NCBI GenBank assembly: GCA_028583605.1
Contig: CM053333.1
Span: 10,386,638 to 10,450,637, forward strand
DNA length: 64,000 nt
Direction of reading: 5' to 3'
From: Dastarcus helophoroides
Taxonomy: Eukaryota > Arthropoda > Insecta > Coleoptera > Bothrideridae
The position numbers and the translations under genes were made by a program. Below the pieces are notes generated by a model that saw nothing but the letters and a program-made list of their open reading frames with translations, ran no database searches and had not been told where the DNA came from. Numbering within the stretch: position 1 is the stretch's first letter; each line of letters opens with the position of its first letter. Of this stretch, positions 23,930 through 35,442 are shown in pieces.

Positions 23930-24670
23930 TTTCTACTTCCTTAGAAGATGACTACTTTTTTCTTAGAAGCAAACTACTTCTGCTGACCTAGAAATTCCGT
24001 CCTAAGAAGTAGACTACTTCTGCCTCTAAGAAGCAAATTACTTCTCTAGATGTCTCTGTCTTTCTAGAAGCAGACAACTTATGGCTTCCAGGAGCAAAAT
24101 TTTACTGCTACTACACTCGACTCCCGCTAAAGTTGCGCCCGTTAAAGTTGTCCGCTCGTTAAAGTTGCGCGGATATTCCCCCTCTCTAATTTTCGAACGA
24201 CGAATTAGACTTCCGAGTTTTAGCGCTACTTTTGAATAACCCACTCAACCGCACAAGGAGCAATATAACATATACATTTTTCGACAATGGTAGGGATGGT
24301 AGGGGAGTAGCAACTTTAACGGTCGATCCAGTCCGGTGAGGGCAACTTTAGCGGGAATCTACTGTACAGTGCTTCTTTAGAAAAAACTTCTGCGGCCTAA
24401 AAAGAAGACCAAGTCTTCTTTGGAGTCCAAGTCAATCTTTGGAATATCTTAACAGTGGAGAAGTAGGCTACTTCTACTTCCTCAGAAGTAGGCTGTTTCT
24501 GTGACCATAAAAGCAGGTCTAGTCTTGATGTCTTTGTGATATGAGCATATAGAAACAGAGTAGTAGACTGCGTTCTAAGAAGAGGACTACTTTTGCTTTT
24601 TTAGGACTGGACTTCGGACTACTTGTAAGTATTTAGTAGCAGACCAAGTCTCTTTTTTTAATAGGGTTTT
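23930..24670. repeat. Degenerate AGAAGTAG / CTACTTCT array, split by a MITE
   Basis: Irregularly spaced copies of AAGAAGTAGACTACTTCT-like words recur through this interval (for example near 23955, 24005, 24030, 24460, 24490 and 24580). The word is nearly self-complementary, so each unit can form a small hairpin. Spacing is irregular, roughly 30-60 bp. The MITE 24114-24364 interrupts the array. Confidence 0.55.
24114..24364. mobile_element. 251 bp TA-flanked MITE (CTCCCGCTAAAGTTGC family), copy 1
   Basis: The left end cactcgactcccgctaaag and the reverse complement of the right end cagtagattcccgctaaag are inverted, with TA outside both (24112-24113, 24365-24366). Internal gttaaagttg words recur near the left end. 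The copy at 54439-54679 matches along its length, including tcgacaatggtagggat. Non-coding; Tc1/mariner or pogo type by its TA target. Confidence 0.8.
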
Positions 24671-24756
24671 AAAACAAATTATATTTGCATTTTTATTAAC
24701 CTAAACACCATCTACTTCTATCTTGTGCATCTTCGTCTTCTAACTGTCTGCTTTCC

Positions 24757-26866
24757 ATGGCTTTCTCCATTCCTTCATTCCATGATCGTCTTGGACGTCC
24801 CCTTCTCCTTTTTTCTGTGGGTTTCCTTTTAAGTATTCGATGTGGCCTCCTTTGTTCATCCATTCGAAGTACGTGTCCGAATTATTTTAACCCTCTTTTT
24901 TCCACTCTATCCACTATGGTTTCCCTTGCGTTCATTATATTTCGAATGTCTGCGTTCCTTTTTTCTTTCTAATCGTGATATCCTGACGCTTCTTCTTAGA
25001 TAATTCATCTTAATGGTGTTGAGCCTTCTCTTTCACTCCGCGTTTAGGATCCAAATTTCACTTCCATATACTAGTACTGGTTCCACTAGCACCACCGATT
25101 CGAACTTTTGTTTGCTTAGATATGTTTTTATTCCACCATACTGGTTTGAGTGCTCCTAGGATCTTTCTACTCTCTTCTATTCGGTTTTTAATGTCTGCAT
25201 GTCCTATCCTTTCTTTAGTGATGGTAACTCCTAAGTATCTAGTTTTTTCTACTTGTTTAATGGTTGAGTTGTCATTAACCATAAATTGAAATGTAGTGTC
25301 CGAATTTGATACTAGGTATTCAGTTTTATCAATATTAATATTGAGTCCCCCATTCACTGTAGGTGTTGTATAATCTTCTGAGCAGGAACTCCAAGTCATA
25401 GGCATCTTGGGCTATTAACATTTGATCATCAGCAAAGTTAATGTTGAAGAGAAACTTGTCTCCCACTTGAATACCCATTGGTTTACATCTACGTTTCCAC
25501 TCTTTTAGTGCTATTTCTAAATATATGTTAAACAATTAAGGAGAAGGAGAGCATCCTTGGCGTAATCCTTTAGCTGGTTCAATCGCAGGTGATAGTGCCT
25601 TTTCATTCTTCACATGTGCCTTATTGTATTTATAGAATTCCTTAATTATTCTGATTATTCGCGGGTCCGTACCTGCCAATTCTAGTGCGTTCAATAATTT
25701 CATCCTGGAAATTGAGTCATAAGCTTTTTCAAGATCTATGAGCGCTAACTGGGTTTCTTCGGAATATTTGTTTCTCTTTTTTGCAATTTGTTGTATTATA
25801 AATTGTCCACACATGACCGGCCGGCTCTAAATCGACTCTGACCTTTTCTTGTATTTTCAGTTTAATGACCAAATAATAACACTTAGTCTCCTATAGTTTT
25901 TAGGTTCCGAACGCTTGCCTTTTGAAATATTGAAACTAAGTATGCCGTTTTCCATGCATCCGGTAGTCGATTTTCTCCTAAGCGCATATTTATTAAATTA
26001 GTAATTTGTCCCATAGGATGTTTCCTCCATATTTGAGCATTTCAGTCATGATTGCTCCCGGTCCTGGAGCTCTGTTTTTCTTCGTATCATTTATGGCTAA
26101 CTTCCTGTCTTGTAATCCTTAGATTTTCATCTCTGTTTCTTCCCTCTTATCGTTGTACATCAGCCCTAAGTTCTTCTCGGGTTTCCACTTCTAATGATTC
26201 ATGTTATGTTGTCTAGTTCCTCATACTTATTGGGTTTCTATTTTTTTCATTTGTGTTAGTCTTCATTGATTTGAGACATTTCTATGCTTCCGTTGGTTGG
26301 AATCCTCCTATTTTGCTTCTTATTTTAGTACATTTACATTCCCATCAGAAATTCTTATCTGCTTTTATACGTCTTATCATCTCCCTTTGAATTTCTTTAT
26401 ACTTGTCTCTATTCTTCTGAGTTCGTTGGCTTAGCCAGTTTTTGTATGCTTCATTCTTTTCTTATACTAACATCTCTAATTTTTCTGACATCCATTTATT
26501 GTTACTTCTCTTTTTATTTCTTTTCTCCTTCAGTCCAAGAGCTTCCTTTGCGGCTTGGTGTATTGCTTTTATAATTCTTTCATGTTCGGCTTCTATATTA
26601 TCTTGTGTATCAGTTTCCTTTAGTTTTTCTTCCAGTCTTCTTCGGTACAGGTTCCTAATGTTTTCCTCGTTTAACTGATGTATGTTATATTCCAGGTACA
26701 GCTCGTTATTGTATATTATGCCTGTGTTATCTTCTTCTTTCTTTTCTTTATTTATGAATGGATAATTGATTTTTGGCCTTAGCAGATAATGGTCTGATCC
26801 ACAATTAGCACCTACCTTAACAGCTACATTTGTTATTATTTCTGTGCTCGTTTGTTTTGTTATCAT
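24757..26866 (-). pseudogene. RTE-like LINE polyprotein remnant (endonuclease tail, RT)
   Basis: The best frames are 26462-26866 (134 codons: end of endonuclease with GSDHYLL, then a charged linker with KKRSNNKWMSEKL), 25536-25814 (RT blocks ALIDLEKAYDSISRMKL and GLRQGCSPSP), 25335-25535 (NIYLEIALKEW, then the catalytic FADD in NINFADDQMLIAQ) and 25058-25405 (NINIDKTEYLV and KTRYLGVTI). The block order is correct for ORF2 of an RTE-type LINE, but frames change repeatedly and stops occur, for example between MFNIYL and the preceding block. It would prime reverse transcription at the insertion site if intact; here it is dead. Confidence 0.75.
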
Positions 26867-28000
26867 GAAGTCTATTTTAGATGTTTGATTTAGAGAAGGT
26901 CTTTCTCAATTGTATTGGTGTATCTTCTTGTGTCGGAAAAAAGTGTTGTTTATTTTTACGTCATATTGTTTACAGAGTTCAATAACTCTATCTCCGTTAT
27001 TATTATTATATTAGTCCTGGACTCTGTCATTTGATATCCAATTTTTTCGCTGACAGATCTCTTCAGGTCGTCGTCGATGGCATCTCATCCGAGACATTTG
27101 CGATTAACGCAGGGGTGCCTCAAGGATCTGTTCTATATCCTACTCTATTTCTGTTACACCTAAACGATCTCTTAGCTTCAACTTCCAATCCTATATACAG
27201 CTACGCAGATGATAGTAACCTTGTGTCATCTTTTTTCTCCGACAAACCATTATCTATTGCTGCTTCAGATCGACTAAGGGAACAGCAGATGCAGACGATT
27301 AATTGGGATCTCTAGATTATTCGGGAATGGGGTAAGAACAATTTGGTCGACTTCAACGCTTCAAAAACTTAGGCTGCGGTTTTCTTTAAGAAAACATCAA
27401 GGGATAATGCAACAAGCATAGTAATGGACAGTAAAATCCTTCCGATGGGATCTAATCTATCTACCCTAGGAGTGAATGCGAGCACTAACTTCTTTTGGGG
27501 CGACCATGTGTGCGCCATTGCCAAATCAGCCTCTCAGAAGCTAGGCTTTCTTTTTAGAGCTAAAAAGTACTTCACATCTCATAAGCTATTAACACTATAC
27601 AAAGCTCAAGTTAGGCCTACACTAGAACACTGTTCTCATGTTTGGAGTTCAGCCGCAAAACATACTTTAACTTTCTTGGATTCAATTCAAAGAAGAGCGA
27701 TTAGCCTAATTAGGAAGTTTCCACTTGTCAAAAGTACTACTAATTTTAACGTTACGTGATAGTATAAAGTCAACTTAAAAAATTGCCGAAAGAATTATTT
27801 CAGTACCTTTAAATTTGAATAAGTTATTGCACTTTGAAATATTTATGGTACAGGCGACCCCGTAAATATTGTGTGACATCACTAGGCACGACCCGGCTAA
27901 TATGCCGGCTGTTACTACCTATAAACTAAGTATATGCTATAAATTAATAAACCATAGGGTCAGTGTGAATTCAATAAACTGTTTTATTTTGTTGTTGTCA

Positions 28001-28535
28001 GGAAATAATCAACAATGGAAAAAGGTTTTGTTCGTGGTGATTCCAAAAATTTACCGAAAGTGCATATAGCAATGATTATAGATTTTTTTTCGAATAATCC
28101 TTTATATACCAGTGCAGAAATTCGAGGTGCAAAGTAGACTATTCCACTACTTTCTTAAGAACATTTGAAGTGCTTATCCTTACATAAAAAGTTAGTATTG
28201 ACTAGTGTATAGTAATTGATATTTAAGAAATCAGTAAATATTTAGTGAGCGATCAAGTGATGTCATTCTTATGGAGTATGTCGATATCAATATTTGATTT
28301 TGAGTTTTTTTTTTTTTTTGTATAAGAACGACTTATTAACAAAAACATTATTTATATTTAAGGGTGGTGAAAGTGTTATTTCTTTATAACAATAAATATT
28401 TTTGTGGTAGACCTGGAAGAGATCTGGATTGGATACGTGTAAGTAAAAAGAGAAGGAAATCATTGCATTGTACAAGCAAGAATAACACCGGAACATAAAG
28501 TTCATTTAAATGTAATGAAAATGAAGAAGATATCA
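28001..28535 (+). pseudogene. Remains of a YqaJ/SWIM-type partner protein N-terminus
   Basis: Read forward from ATG at 28015 the sequence gives MEKGFVRGDSKNLPKVHIAM and then IIDFFSNNPLYTSAEIRGAK. The ATG follows an acceptor-like ttttgttgttgtcag ending at 28001. A later block, after the acceptor-like tttgtggtag at 28410, gives VKREGNHCIVQARITPEHKV. These blocks recall, from memory, the N-terminal region of a multicopy insect protein family with YqaJ exonuclease and SWIM parts, linked to ISL2EU transposons. A TAA precedes VKREG (likely from CAA) and frame is lost after 28535, so it is broken. No catalytic domain is present. I cannot confirm the identity without a search. Confidence 0.4.
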
Positions 28536-28759
28536 CAAAGATACAAAGATACATCTGCTTCGACCTGCAACAATGTTTTTGTTGTATTTCATAAAAATAC
28601 ATTAAATAAAAACCAGTGACATTACATTTCACTTATGTAATATTCAACTTAATAAAAAATGAAGATTAAAAACAGGGCTAAAAGTCATCTTTTTTCTTTT
28701 AATACCATACTTTAAAAACAAACGATATTATATTTAAATTTACTCACTTAACAATTATA

Positions 28760-28785
28760 TTATTTATTTATTTATTTATTTATTT
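28760..28785. repeat. (TTTA)n microsatellite
   Basis: About six consecutive TTTA units, inside the ISL2EU-like element just beyond the end of the THAP frame. Confidence 0.9.
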
Positions 28786-28802
28786 GTCACCCACTGTTTT
28801 TA

Positions 28803-29051
28803 CTATAGTCGATCATATTTATGTTTGTTATTAAATTGGTTTATACCTATAGCAAAATGATCTTCACAGTAATATAATGAAGACTGACATGAAAGTAGTT
28901 GTTTAACACGTCTTTTCATAAGTCTACAACACTTTTTTCTCAAACTTTGTACTTTCGGTACGGAAAAGAAAAATTTCTCCGGGCAAATGACAGTAGTTTT
29001 TCTACATTTAGAAACTATACAATATTTATATAAGGAAGTCTTTGCACTCAT
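28803..29051 (-). pseudogene. THAP-domain fragment
   Basis: A short reverse-strand frame (ATG at 29051, upstream in-frame ATG at 29075) encodes a single THAP DNA-binding domain. The zinc ligands appear as YCIVSKC (CX4C) and CEDHF (CX2H), with EKFFFSVPK and LRKK between them. THAP domains bind DNA in cellular factors and in P, ISL2EU and related transposases. The Trp that normally follows LRKK is Cys here (KKCCRL), which should weaken the fold. The frame stops 17 residues past the CEDHF block, so no catalytic domain follows. Given its position near the right end of the element 27712-29340, I read it as the first exon of a lost transposase. Confidence 0.65.
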
Positions 29052-29845
29052 TTTTTGCTGGTTATTATTTAGCACGAAATGACGACGGAAACAAGATTTG
29101 AAGAAGTGCTAGCTGAAAGAGCACGCCAAAGACAAGGCGACTTTAGGCGATTCAGACTCCTATCATGTTTTATGACGTCACAGATGTTTTCAGCGGCACA
29201 TCGAGAGGACGTGAGAAATTTGAACTTCAAAGGACCATAATTCAGCTAATTTTAAAAATATTTCAAAAAAAATCTTTTCGTTCGTTTCATAATTTTTAGG
29301 ACTATATTTGAGCCTATTTTTAAAAAAATGGAAACTTCCTAATTGATGACGAGAGTCTAACTGATTCTCTCGAAACATTAGAGCACAGGCGTATGGTTGG
29401 TGACTTGTCTCTTTTCTACAAGTACTATCATGGAAGATGCTCGCAGGAACTAATAGGATTGATCCCCCCAAGGGCAAGATTCTTGAGGCGTACTAGACAG
29501 TCGGAGACAGCAAATTCCTGTGCGGTCCAGCTTGACACAGTGAGGAATTCTGTCTACAGAGTTCTATAGAACTTCCAAGTTATGAAATTTGTTACCGAAA
29601 GGAATTTTCCCCAAAAATTGCAACCTATCCTTGTTTAAGAAGGCGGTTTATCGCCATCTATCCTTGTTTCCGCATCCTACTCGCAGTGCTTTGAAAGGAT
29701 AATGGGGTTACCCTTTACGAGTGGATTAAAATTAAAAAAAAAATTTGTTTGATGATATCCATACTTCCTCACAATTTCGTCATTGTCTCTAGTACCCACT
29801 TTTCCATTAAAGTCTCCTGCTAAGATGAAAGACTAAGTCTCAATT

Positions 29846-32800
29846 TTTTAAAGATCAATGAACCCTTTACTTGGGTCAAATTTGAAACAATTTTTCGATT
29901 TCGTTTTTTACTAAATATTCGGAGTTTCCACAGTAATATTTTAATCATTGTGTCACTTTCATTCACTTTTAAGTTGTGAACTTTGTAAATACTCAAAGTG
30001 AATCACTTTCGCATAAAATGCGTAAACTTGGCGCGTCTAGTTTTATTCATGAATATATTTAGTAACAGTAAAACAGCAACTGGACATCTAATAAGCATAT
30101 ATACAGAATATTTAAACGGTTAAAGCGTCAAAAAAATCATTTGTACCAAAATCGGTCATTGACATAATCTCCAATTAAGTTTACTAATGCCACAAACCTG
30201 ATTGCTAATGCTGGAGAAGAAAATTAATAAGGCTGAGTGTTATCAAATGTTTACAAATTATATATTTATTGTTACGCAAAATGATCATAATGGCATTTTT
30301 ATTAATTATTAATGTAGATTATTAAACCATTAATCTAACACTACAATGTAGTGTCGTCTTGATGAATAAGTTGGTCAATGTGTAACTTCCTTATTTTGCT
30401 TTAATTATCGCCATTTTGATAAATTATTACTTATTTGTTACTAGCGTAACAGACTGTTGAATTTGATTTAGGAATAAATGCATTTTCGTTCGACTTGACA
30501 CAGATCACATAAATTTTCTAGATCTCAACTGTTTTGTTTAAAGGCAAAATAATTTAAACCAATTTGCTTGGCAAATAAATAAGATAATAGGCTGTTAAAT
30601 CGAATTGGAAGGCATCACAATTTTTAATACACTTTAATAGCGCTAAAGCTGTAATGATACAATTTGGAGCTAAGGTTTATGGAATTTAATTCGTTAAAGA
30701 GCGATTACATGAACTCGGGCTACTTCCAGAAGCTAATGCAAAACTCCTCTTGGGTCTTTAATGTGACTAACAACAGCACAAGTAGTAGAAATTTTAAAAT
30801 AACATTAAACATTCCAGATTTGGACAAAAATATTTCGAGATTATTAAGGTCGAAATTTTGATTAAAAAAAATCAAAACTCAGGTTGCTTCTAATCAAAAA
30901 CTCCTTTTGGGTCCTTAACTTTACTAATGAAATTCGAAATTTCCATGAGAAAGATCGAAATTTGAAAAAAAGTTTAACAGTCAACAAAAATTATTTCAAG
31001 TTTTCTTTATTTCAAGAGCGGCTTGTCCTTTGATACGTTACAATAATTTTTTTTCTTTTGTCTTTTTTTTAAAGCAATATTAATTTTTATTATAAAAAAC
31101 TATAACATTGACACACCACTAATACTAAGGATCTCTTAAATGTCATTTCATGACATCTGACAAAATAATAGCTTAGGTTCTAATTAAAGTACAAATTACT
31201 CGTCTGTTAAATTCCAAAGAAAACCAGAAATTTGTTACTGTTTTTATTTATTAAAACCATTCGTTTATTTATTTATATATTTTTCAAAAATTGTTGTGTA
31301 GAAGACAGACAAGACAAAAAAATTAAATGTATGCGTCTCTTGATATTTCCAGTTTAAATTAAAAATTTGGATTAAAAAATTGGAGTTTGAAGTTTACAGT
31401 CGGGATATTACATTAAAATTGAAACTCACTTAAAAAAATCAAAATTTCGAATAAAAACTCCATCTAAAAAGTTAAATCATTGGTTCTTAGTTACAGGCTT
31501 TTAGTTGGTGGAATACTCAAACTGATTTTATTTTCTGGTTAACCCAATATTTATTCTTGGATATTATTCCGCAAAGTACCGCGGTGTGAAATCCGCGGAT
31601 GCTACAAGGTAATAAACCGCTGTGACTAAAAAGAACAAACACTTCTATAGTAGTACCATTATCCTCGCCTTATATCCTTCAATATGTCGATGACAAATAC
31701 TAAGTAATGGGCAATATTTAACGATTCTTCTCGTTCGTTCAGCATTCCAGTCAATGCAAATCACCTAGGAGGAGCAGAATTTTTCATCAGCTTAATAGAT
31801 AAGTAATGACAGATTTGAATAGCCTGCGAATGTGTTTACAAAAAAATAAATATCAAACCAGTACCAATCGCTGTTAAATACACGTCCATAAATAGACATG
31901 TCATATCCTACTTTTATAATCTAAAGAATTCCAGGTATGTCATATAAATATATTTAATACAATGTTACCGACTATTTGCAATTGCTAAATTTACAATCGT
32001 GAAATGTCCCACTTTTCAGCTGCACGTTAAATTGATTGTACTTTATTCCTGAAATAGCTGACATCTGGCCCGAGCCGTCTAGGTGGTCCGGAGTAATCCT
32101 TGATTGGATTTACCCAGTTAAGCCACATGACATAAGTCAAGCAAAAATTACACCTTTTTATCTTTATATGAAATGGGAAAATACTAAACTTTTTTATAAA
32201 AGTCCTGTTAGAACTAAAAAAAAGTAGGACAACTGTGGGCACATAAAAGAGAACAAAACAACGGCTTTGTTCTCTTCAGACCTATAATGCCCCAATAGCG
32301 ACTGGTTTGTCACTGGGTCCTTACAAGGTCATAACTGGGGCCTTACAGGGTTATTATTGGGGCCACACGGGGCGCTGTTACTGGATACATTAATTGAGCA
32401 AACCTCGTATAAGGATTACACAAACGGTTTAAATTATATAATAAAATAAAAAGTTTCTTAAAAGCTTGACGTCAATCGGTCTAAATGTTAAACCAGTTAT
32501 TGGGATGTCTTATGATTAATCGTTGCAGTTGTAAAAATGCAATTAGCCAGCTAATTAGATGTAATATTTCGGCAGCATTTAATGTGGTTACTGAGACATG
32601 CAACTGTCAACTGAACACAACATAATTTGTAAATAGAACCCGCTAATTAAGTTACCAGTGAAATAAATACACAATGCAGCTCTTTTGTCTGTGATAAAAA
32701 TCCCTGAATGTCGGTCACTGTCTTATTCAAATCATAAGACGTCTGGATTACGATTTTAACAATCGTGTTAATTGCAAAGAGTGACTTCGGATGCTAATTA

Positions 32801-33290
32801 AGATGTAAACCGCGACGTGACATTGCAAATAAAATCCCAACCTCAACCTAGATTGTAAAAAAAAATATGTCGCAGTGTTTCTGTTTATTCTGGCATTGAC
32901 GATTGAGCTACGCCGTTAAAATGACAGGGGTCTGTTAATTTTTGCAATAGAAAATGGCTTCTTGGTGGTAAAATGGACAAAAAAGTTTATACCTAACTTA
33001 TAAAGTATATTAAATAACGATAAATACAATAAATATAACAAAAATAATTAACTAAAAACTCTATAAGATAATTAGTGTTATATTTATTGCAGTTGAGTTA
33101 TAAATATTGAAGGATTCCCCAAAGTAAGACTTAAAAATATTAATTATGTCAAAATTCTTTTGTAATAAAAGAAAAAAGTACGTAAGTAGTTAACGTGTTT
33201 GCATGGCGAACAAACCCTCCAAGGGATATCGATTCATGAAAATAATCGATCTCAAAACATCGGTTTTACACTCAAAAATTCTTTTTATTA
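29846..33290. other. Long AT-rich stretch, no supported gene
   Basis: AT-rich DNA with many stop codons. The frames at 30664-30861 and 32027-32242 show no motif. A short GC-richer patch at 32060-32140 and a minisatellite at 32312-32382 are the only exceptions. Confidence 0.45.
32312..32382. repeat. ~24 bp minisatellite, about three units
   Basis: Successive units read cactgggtccttacaaggtc, actggggccttacagggtta and attggggccacacggggcgc, then ACTGG. They are diverged copies of a 22-26 bp unit in otherwise AT-rich DNA. Confidence 0.7.
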
Positions 33291-33465
33291 ATAGTTTGAA
33301 TCTAAGGTCAAAATTTCGAGATTAATTTAAGAAAACTTGGAACATTCGAAAATTGAAATTACCACGTCGACATAAATCGTGAATTTTCGACTTTACAGGA
33401 AATTTAAAGTGGAAATTTTGAGAGAAAAATAAAAATTGCAAGTTTAAAATTGATAAAAAATCTTA

Positions 33466-33507
33466 ATATAATAATAATAATAATAATAAATAAAAATAAT
33501 AATAAAC
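33466..33507. repeat. (AAT)n microsatellite
   Basis: A run of AAT units with one interruption (aataaataaaa). Confidence 0.9.
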
Positions 33508-34371
33508 GAAAGTCCCGAAAAACATTTTTTTTTAAATTCGCACCTTAAACCGCAATGTCGATTTCCTGGAAGTCGAACTTTAACCAAACAAATTGATATT
33601 TTAAACTTAAACTTGAATTTTCAATTTTCCACGATTTTTCTCCTATTGCGAAAGTAAAATTAATATTTTGGTGTTTAAAAACCAAAATTCTAGAAAATAG
33701 GTTCAAAATTTCGAATTGACACTTAAATTTTAAATTAAAAATTTTGAGAAAGTAGTAAAAATTTTAAAGTCTAAATTTCGAGTTAAATCTCGAAATTTCG
33801 AGACACTGCTTCGGTCAACGTTTGAGCATATTTTTTCAGATTTTGACTCAAGAGCGTAGGCACGACTTCCTTTAAGGGGAGATAACAATCCTTCTGAAAA
33901 TTTTATGAGCAAAACAGGGGAGATCAAATTTCCAGATTGAAGTCGACATTTTGAAAAAGAGTCAAACAAAAAACCTTCGGAGAACTTCAAAAGATGTCAA
34001 AATTTCGAAAAAGTCAAAATTTTAAAATGGACGAAGTTTCCAAAAGTTAATTTTTGTGAAAAAAAATGGCGATTTCCAGAACATGTTAAATTTAGATAAA
34101 AAAATTACAAATGTAAAAAATATTTTTTTCAGAATTTTTAGTTTATTTACATTTCGTTATATTCTTAAAATTTACAAGAAATCTATTTCGCAAAATTTCC
34201 TGAATATATTACTCTAAGATTTTTATATCTCTATGAAAATTTGGATTCAATTTTAGAAAAATAAACGAATTTTGTGAAAAAGTCGAAATCTTTAGAAAAA
34301 TATTCAATTTGAATGTCCAGAAATAGAAAATATCGAATTTTAAGAAGTCAGAATTTGCAGAATCGAATGTA

Positions 34372-35442
34372 TTTCGAACAAGTTGAACTTACCGGAAATC
34401 AAATTTAAAAAAGAAATTTACAAAAAAGCAGATAATAAACAAAATGAACTTCGAAAAACATAATGATTTTTGAATGCAATTTCCAAAAAAGATCTAGAAA
34501 ATATTCCAAGAGAATGTCCAATTTTAAGAGGAAAATTGGAATTTTGGGCCTAAACTAATAATTTCGAAAATACGAATTTCGAGAAAAAAAAACTGGAAAA
34601 GTCGGAATTTTCAGTAAATCATATTAAAAATAAAAACTTAAGCTTCCTCAAAAGTTCAAAAAATATCCAAAATTAAAAAAAAATCAAAATTTATGAATGT
34701 CTAATTTTGTGAAAAAACGTAATTTTCGTATTTCGAACAAGTTGAACTTACCGGGAATCAAATTTAAAAAAGAAATTTTCTAAAAAGCAGATAATAAACA
34801 AAATGGACTTCGAAAAACATAATGATTTTTGAATGCAATTTCCAAAAAAGATCTAGAAAATATTCCAAGAGAATGTCCAATTTTAAGAGGAAAATTGGAA
34901 TTTTGGGCCTAAACTAATAATTTCGAAAATGACGAATTTCGAGAAAAAAACTGGAAAAGTCGGAATTTTCAGTAAATCATATTAAAAATAAAAACTTAAG
35001 CTTCCTCAAAAGTTCAAAAAATGTCCAAAATTAAAAAAAATCAAAATTTATGAATGTCTAATTTTGTGAAAAAACGTAATTTTCGTATTCCGAACAAGTT
35101 GAACTTACCGGGAATCAAATTTAAAAAAGAAATGTACTAAAAAGCAGATAATAAACAAAATGGACTTCGAAAAACATAATGATTTTTGAATGCAATTTCC
35201 AAAAAAGTTCTAGAAAATATTCTAAGAGAATGTCCAATTTTAAGAGGAAAATTGGAATTTTGGGTCTAAACTAATAATTTCGAAAATGGCGAATTTCTAA
35301 AAAAAAAACTGGAAAAGTCGGAATTTTCAATAAATCATATTAAAAATAAAAACTTAAGCTTCCTCAAAAGTTCAAAAAATGTCCAAAATTTGAAAAAAAT
35401 CAAAATTTATAAATGTCTAATTTTGTGAAAAAACGTAATTTT
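34372..35442. repeat. 358 bp tandem repeat, three copies
   Basis: Copies begin at 34372, 34731 and 35088, each with tttcgaacaagttgaactta (third copy ttccgaacaag). They share gcagataataaacaaaatg, gagaatgtccaattttaaga and cttaagcttcctcaaaag. Period is 359 then 357 bp, and divergence is low. The unit consists of the same TCGAAATT-type words as the surrounding tract, so a local segment was recently amplified. No protein is coded. Confidence 0.9.

Larger units (their letters stand above)
27712..29340. mobile_element. 1.63 kb ISL2EU-like (PHIS group) transposon, internally deleted
   Basis: Inserted precisely into the CR1-like LINE. The ends are AGGAAGTTTCCA (27712) and its perfect inverted repeat TGGAAACTTCCT (29340), and AATT is duplicated outside (27708-27711 and 29341-29344). 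Because the uninterrupted LINE sequence is known from copy 1 (GCCTAATTGATGAC), the borders are secure. Inside, two frames point inward: YqaJ-partner-like remains on the forward strand (28015-28535) and a THAP domain on the reverse strand (28803-29051). From memory, that pairing, a THAP-bearing DDE transposase plus a YqaJ-type second protein, is characteristic of ISL2EU elements. The DDE core is missing, so the copy is non-autonomous. The 4 bp (or TAATT, 5 bp) duplication is not the dinucleotide I remember for ISL2EU, so the superfamily remains an inference. Confidence 0.6.
27015..29743 (+). mobile_element. CR1/Jockey-like LINE copy 2, split by an ISL2EU-like element
   Basis: Two parts of one forward-strand LINE: 27015-27711 and 29341-29743, ending in an A-run at 29743. 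The left part encodes SNFFADRSLQVVVDGISS, the RT block AINAGVPQGSVLYPTL, SYADDSNLVSS (intact YADD), then KSASQKLGFLFRAKKYFTSH and KAQVRPTLEHCSHVW. Its last bases GCCTAATT join directly to AATTGATGAC in the right part, as in copy 1 (reverse of 16880-16905). The right part continues RRMVGDLSLFYKYYHGRCSQ. Several stops and shifts occur. It is inserted in the endonuclease region of the RTE-like LINE and is therefore younger than it. Confidence 0.85.
24700..29845 (-). mobile_element. RTE-like LINE copy 1, split by a CR1-like LINE
   Basis: Two parts of one reverse-strand LINE: 24700-27014 and 29744-29845. The right part encodes LAGDFNGKVGTRDNDEIVRK, an endonuclease-domain motif. The left part resumes with GDRVIELCKQYDVKINNTFF and SDHYLL, then continues through the RT and a C-terminal Arg-rich end. 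The gap is exactly the CR1-like LINE at 27015-29743. The copy lacks a complete 5' end. 'RTE-like' is provisional. Confidence 0.75.

Noticed and set aside
33202..33225. Left end of the large element ending at 37067
   Set aside because: catggcgaacaaaccctcc shares only a few bases with the right end, and the flanks show no duplication.
34372..35442. CRISPR-like array
   Set aside because: Units of 358 bp repeat end to end with no short direct repeats and unique spacers, in a eukaryotic context.
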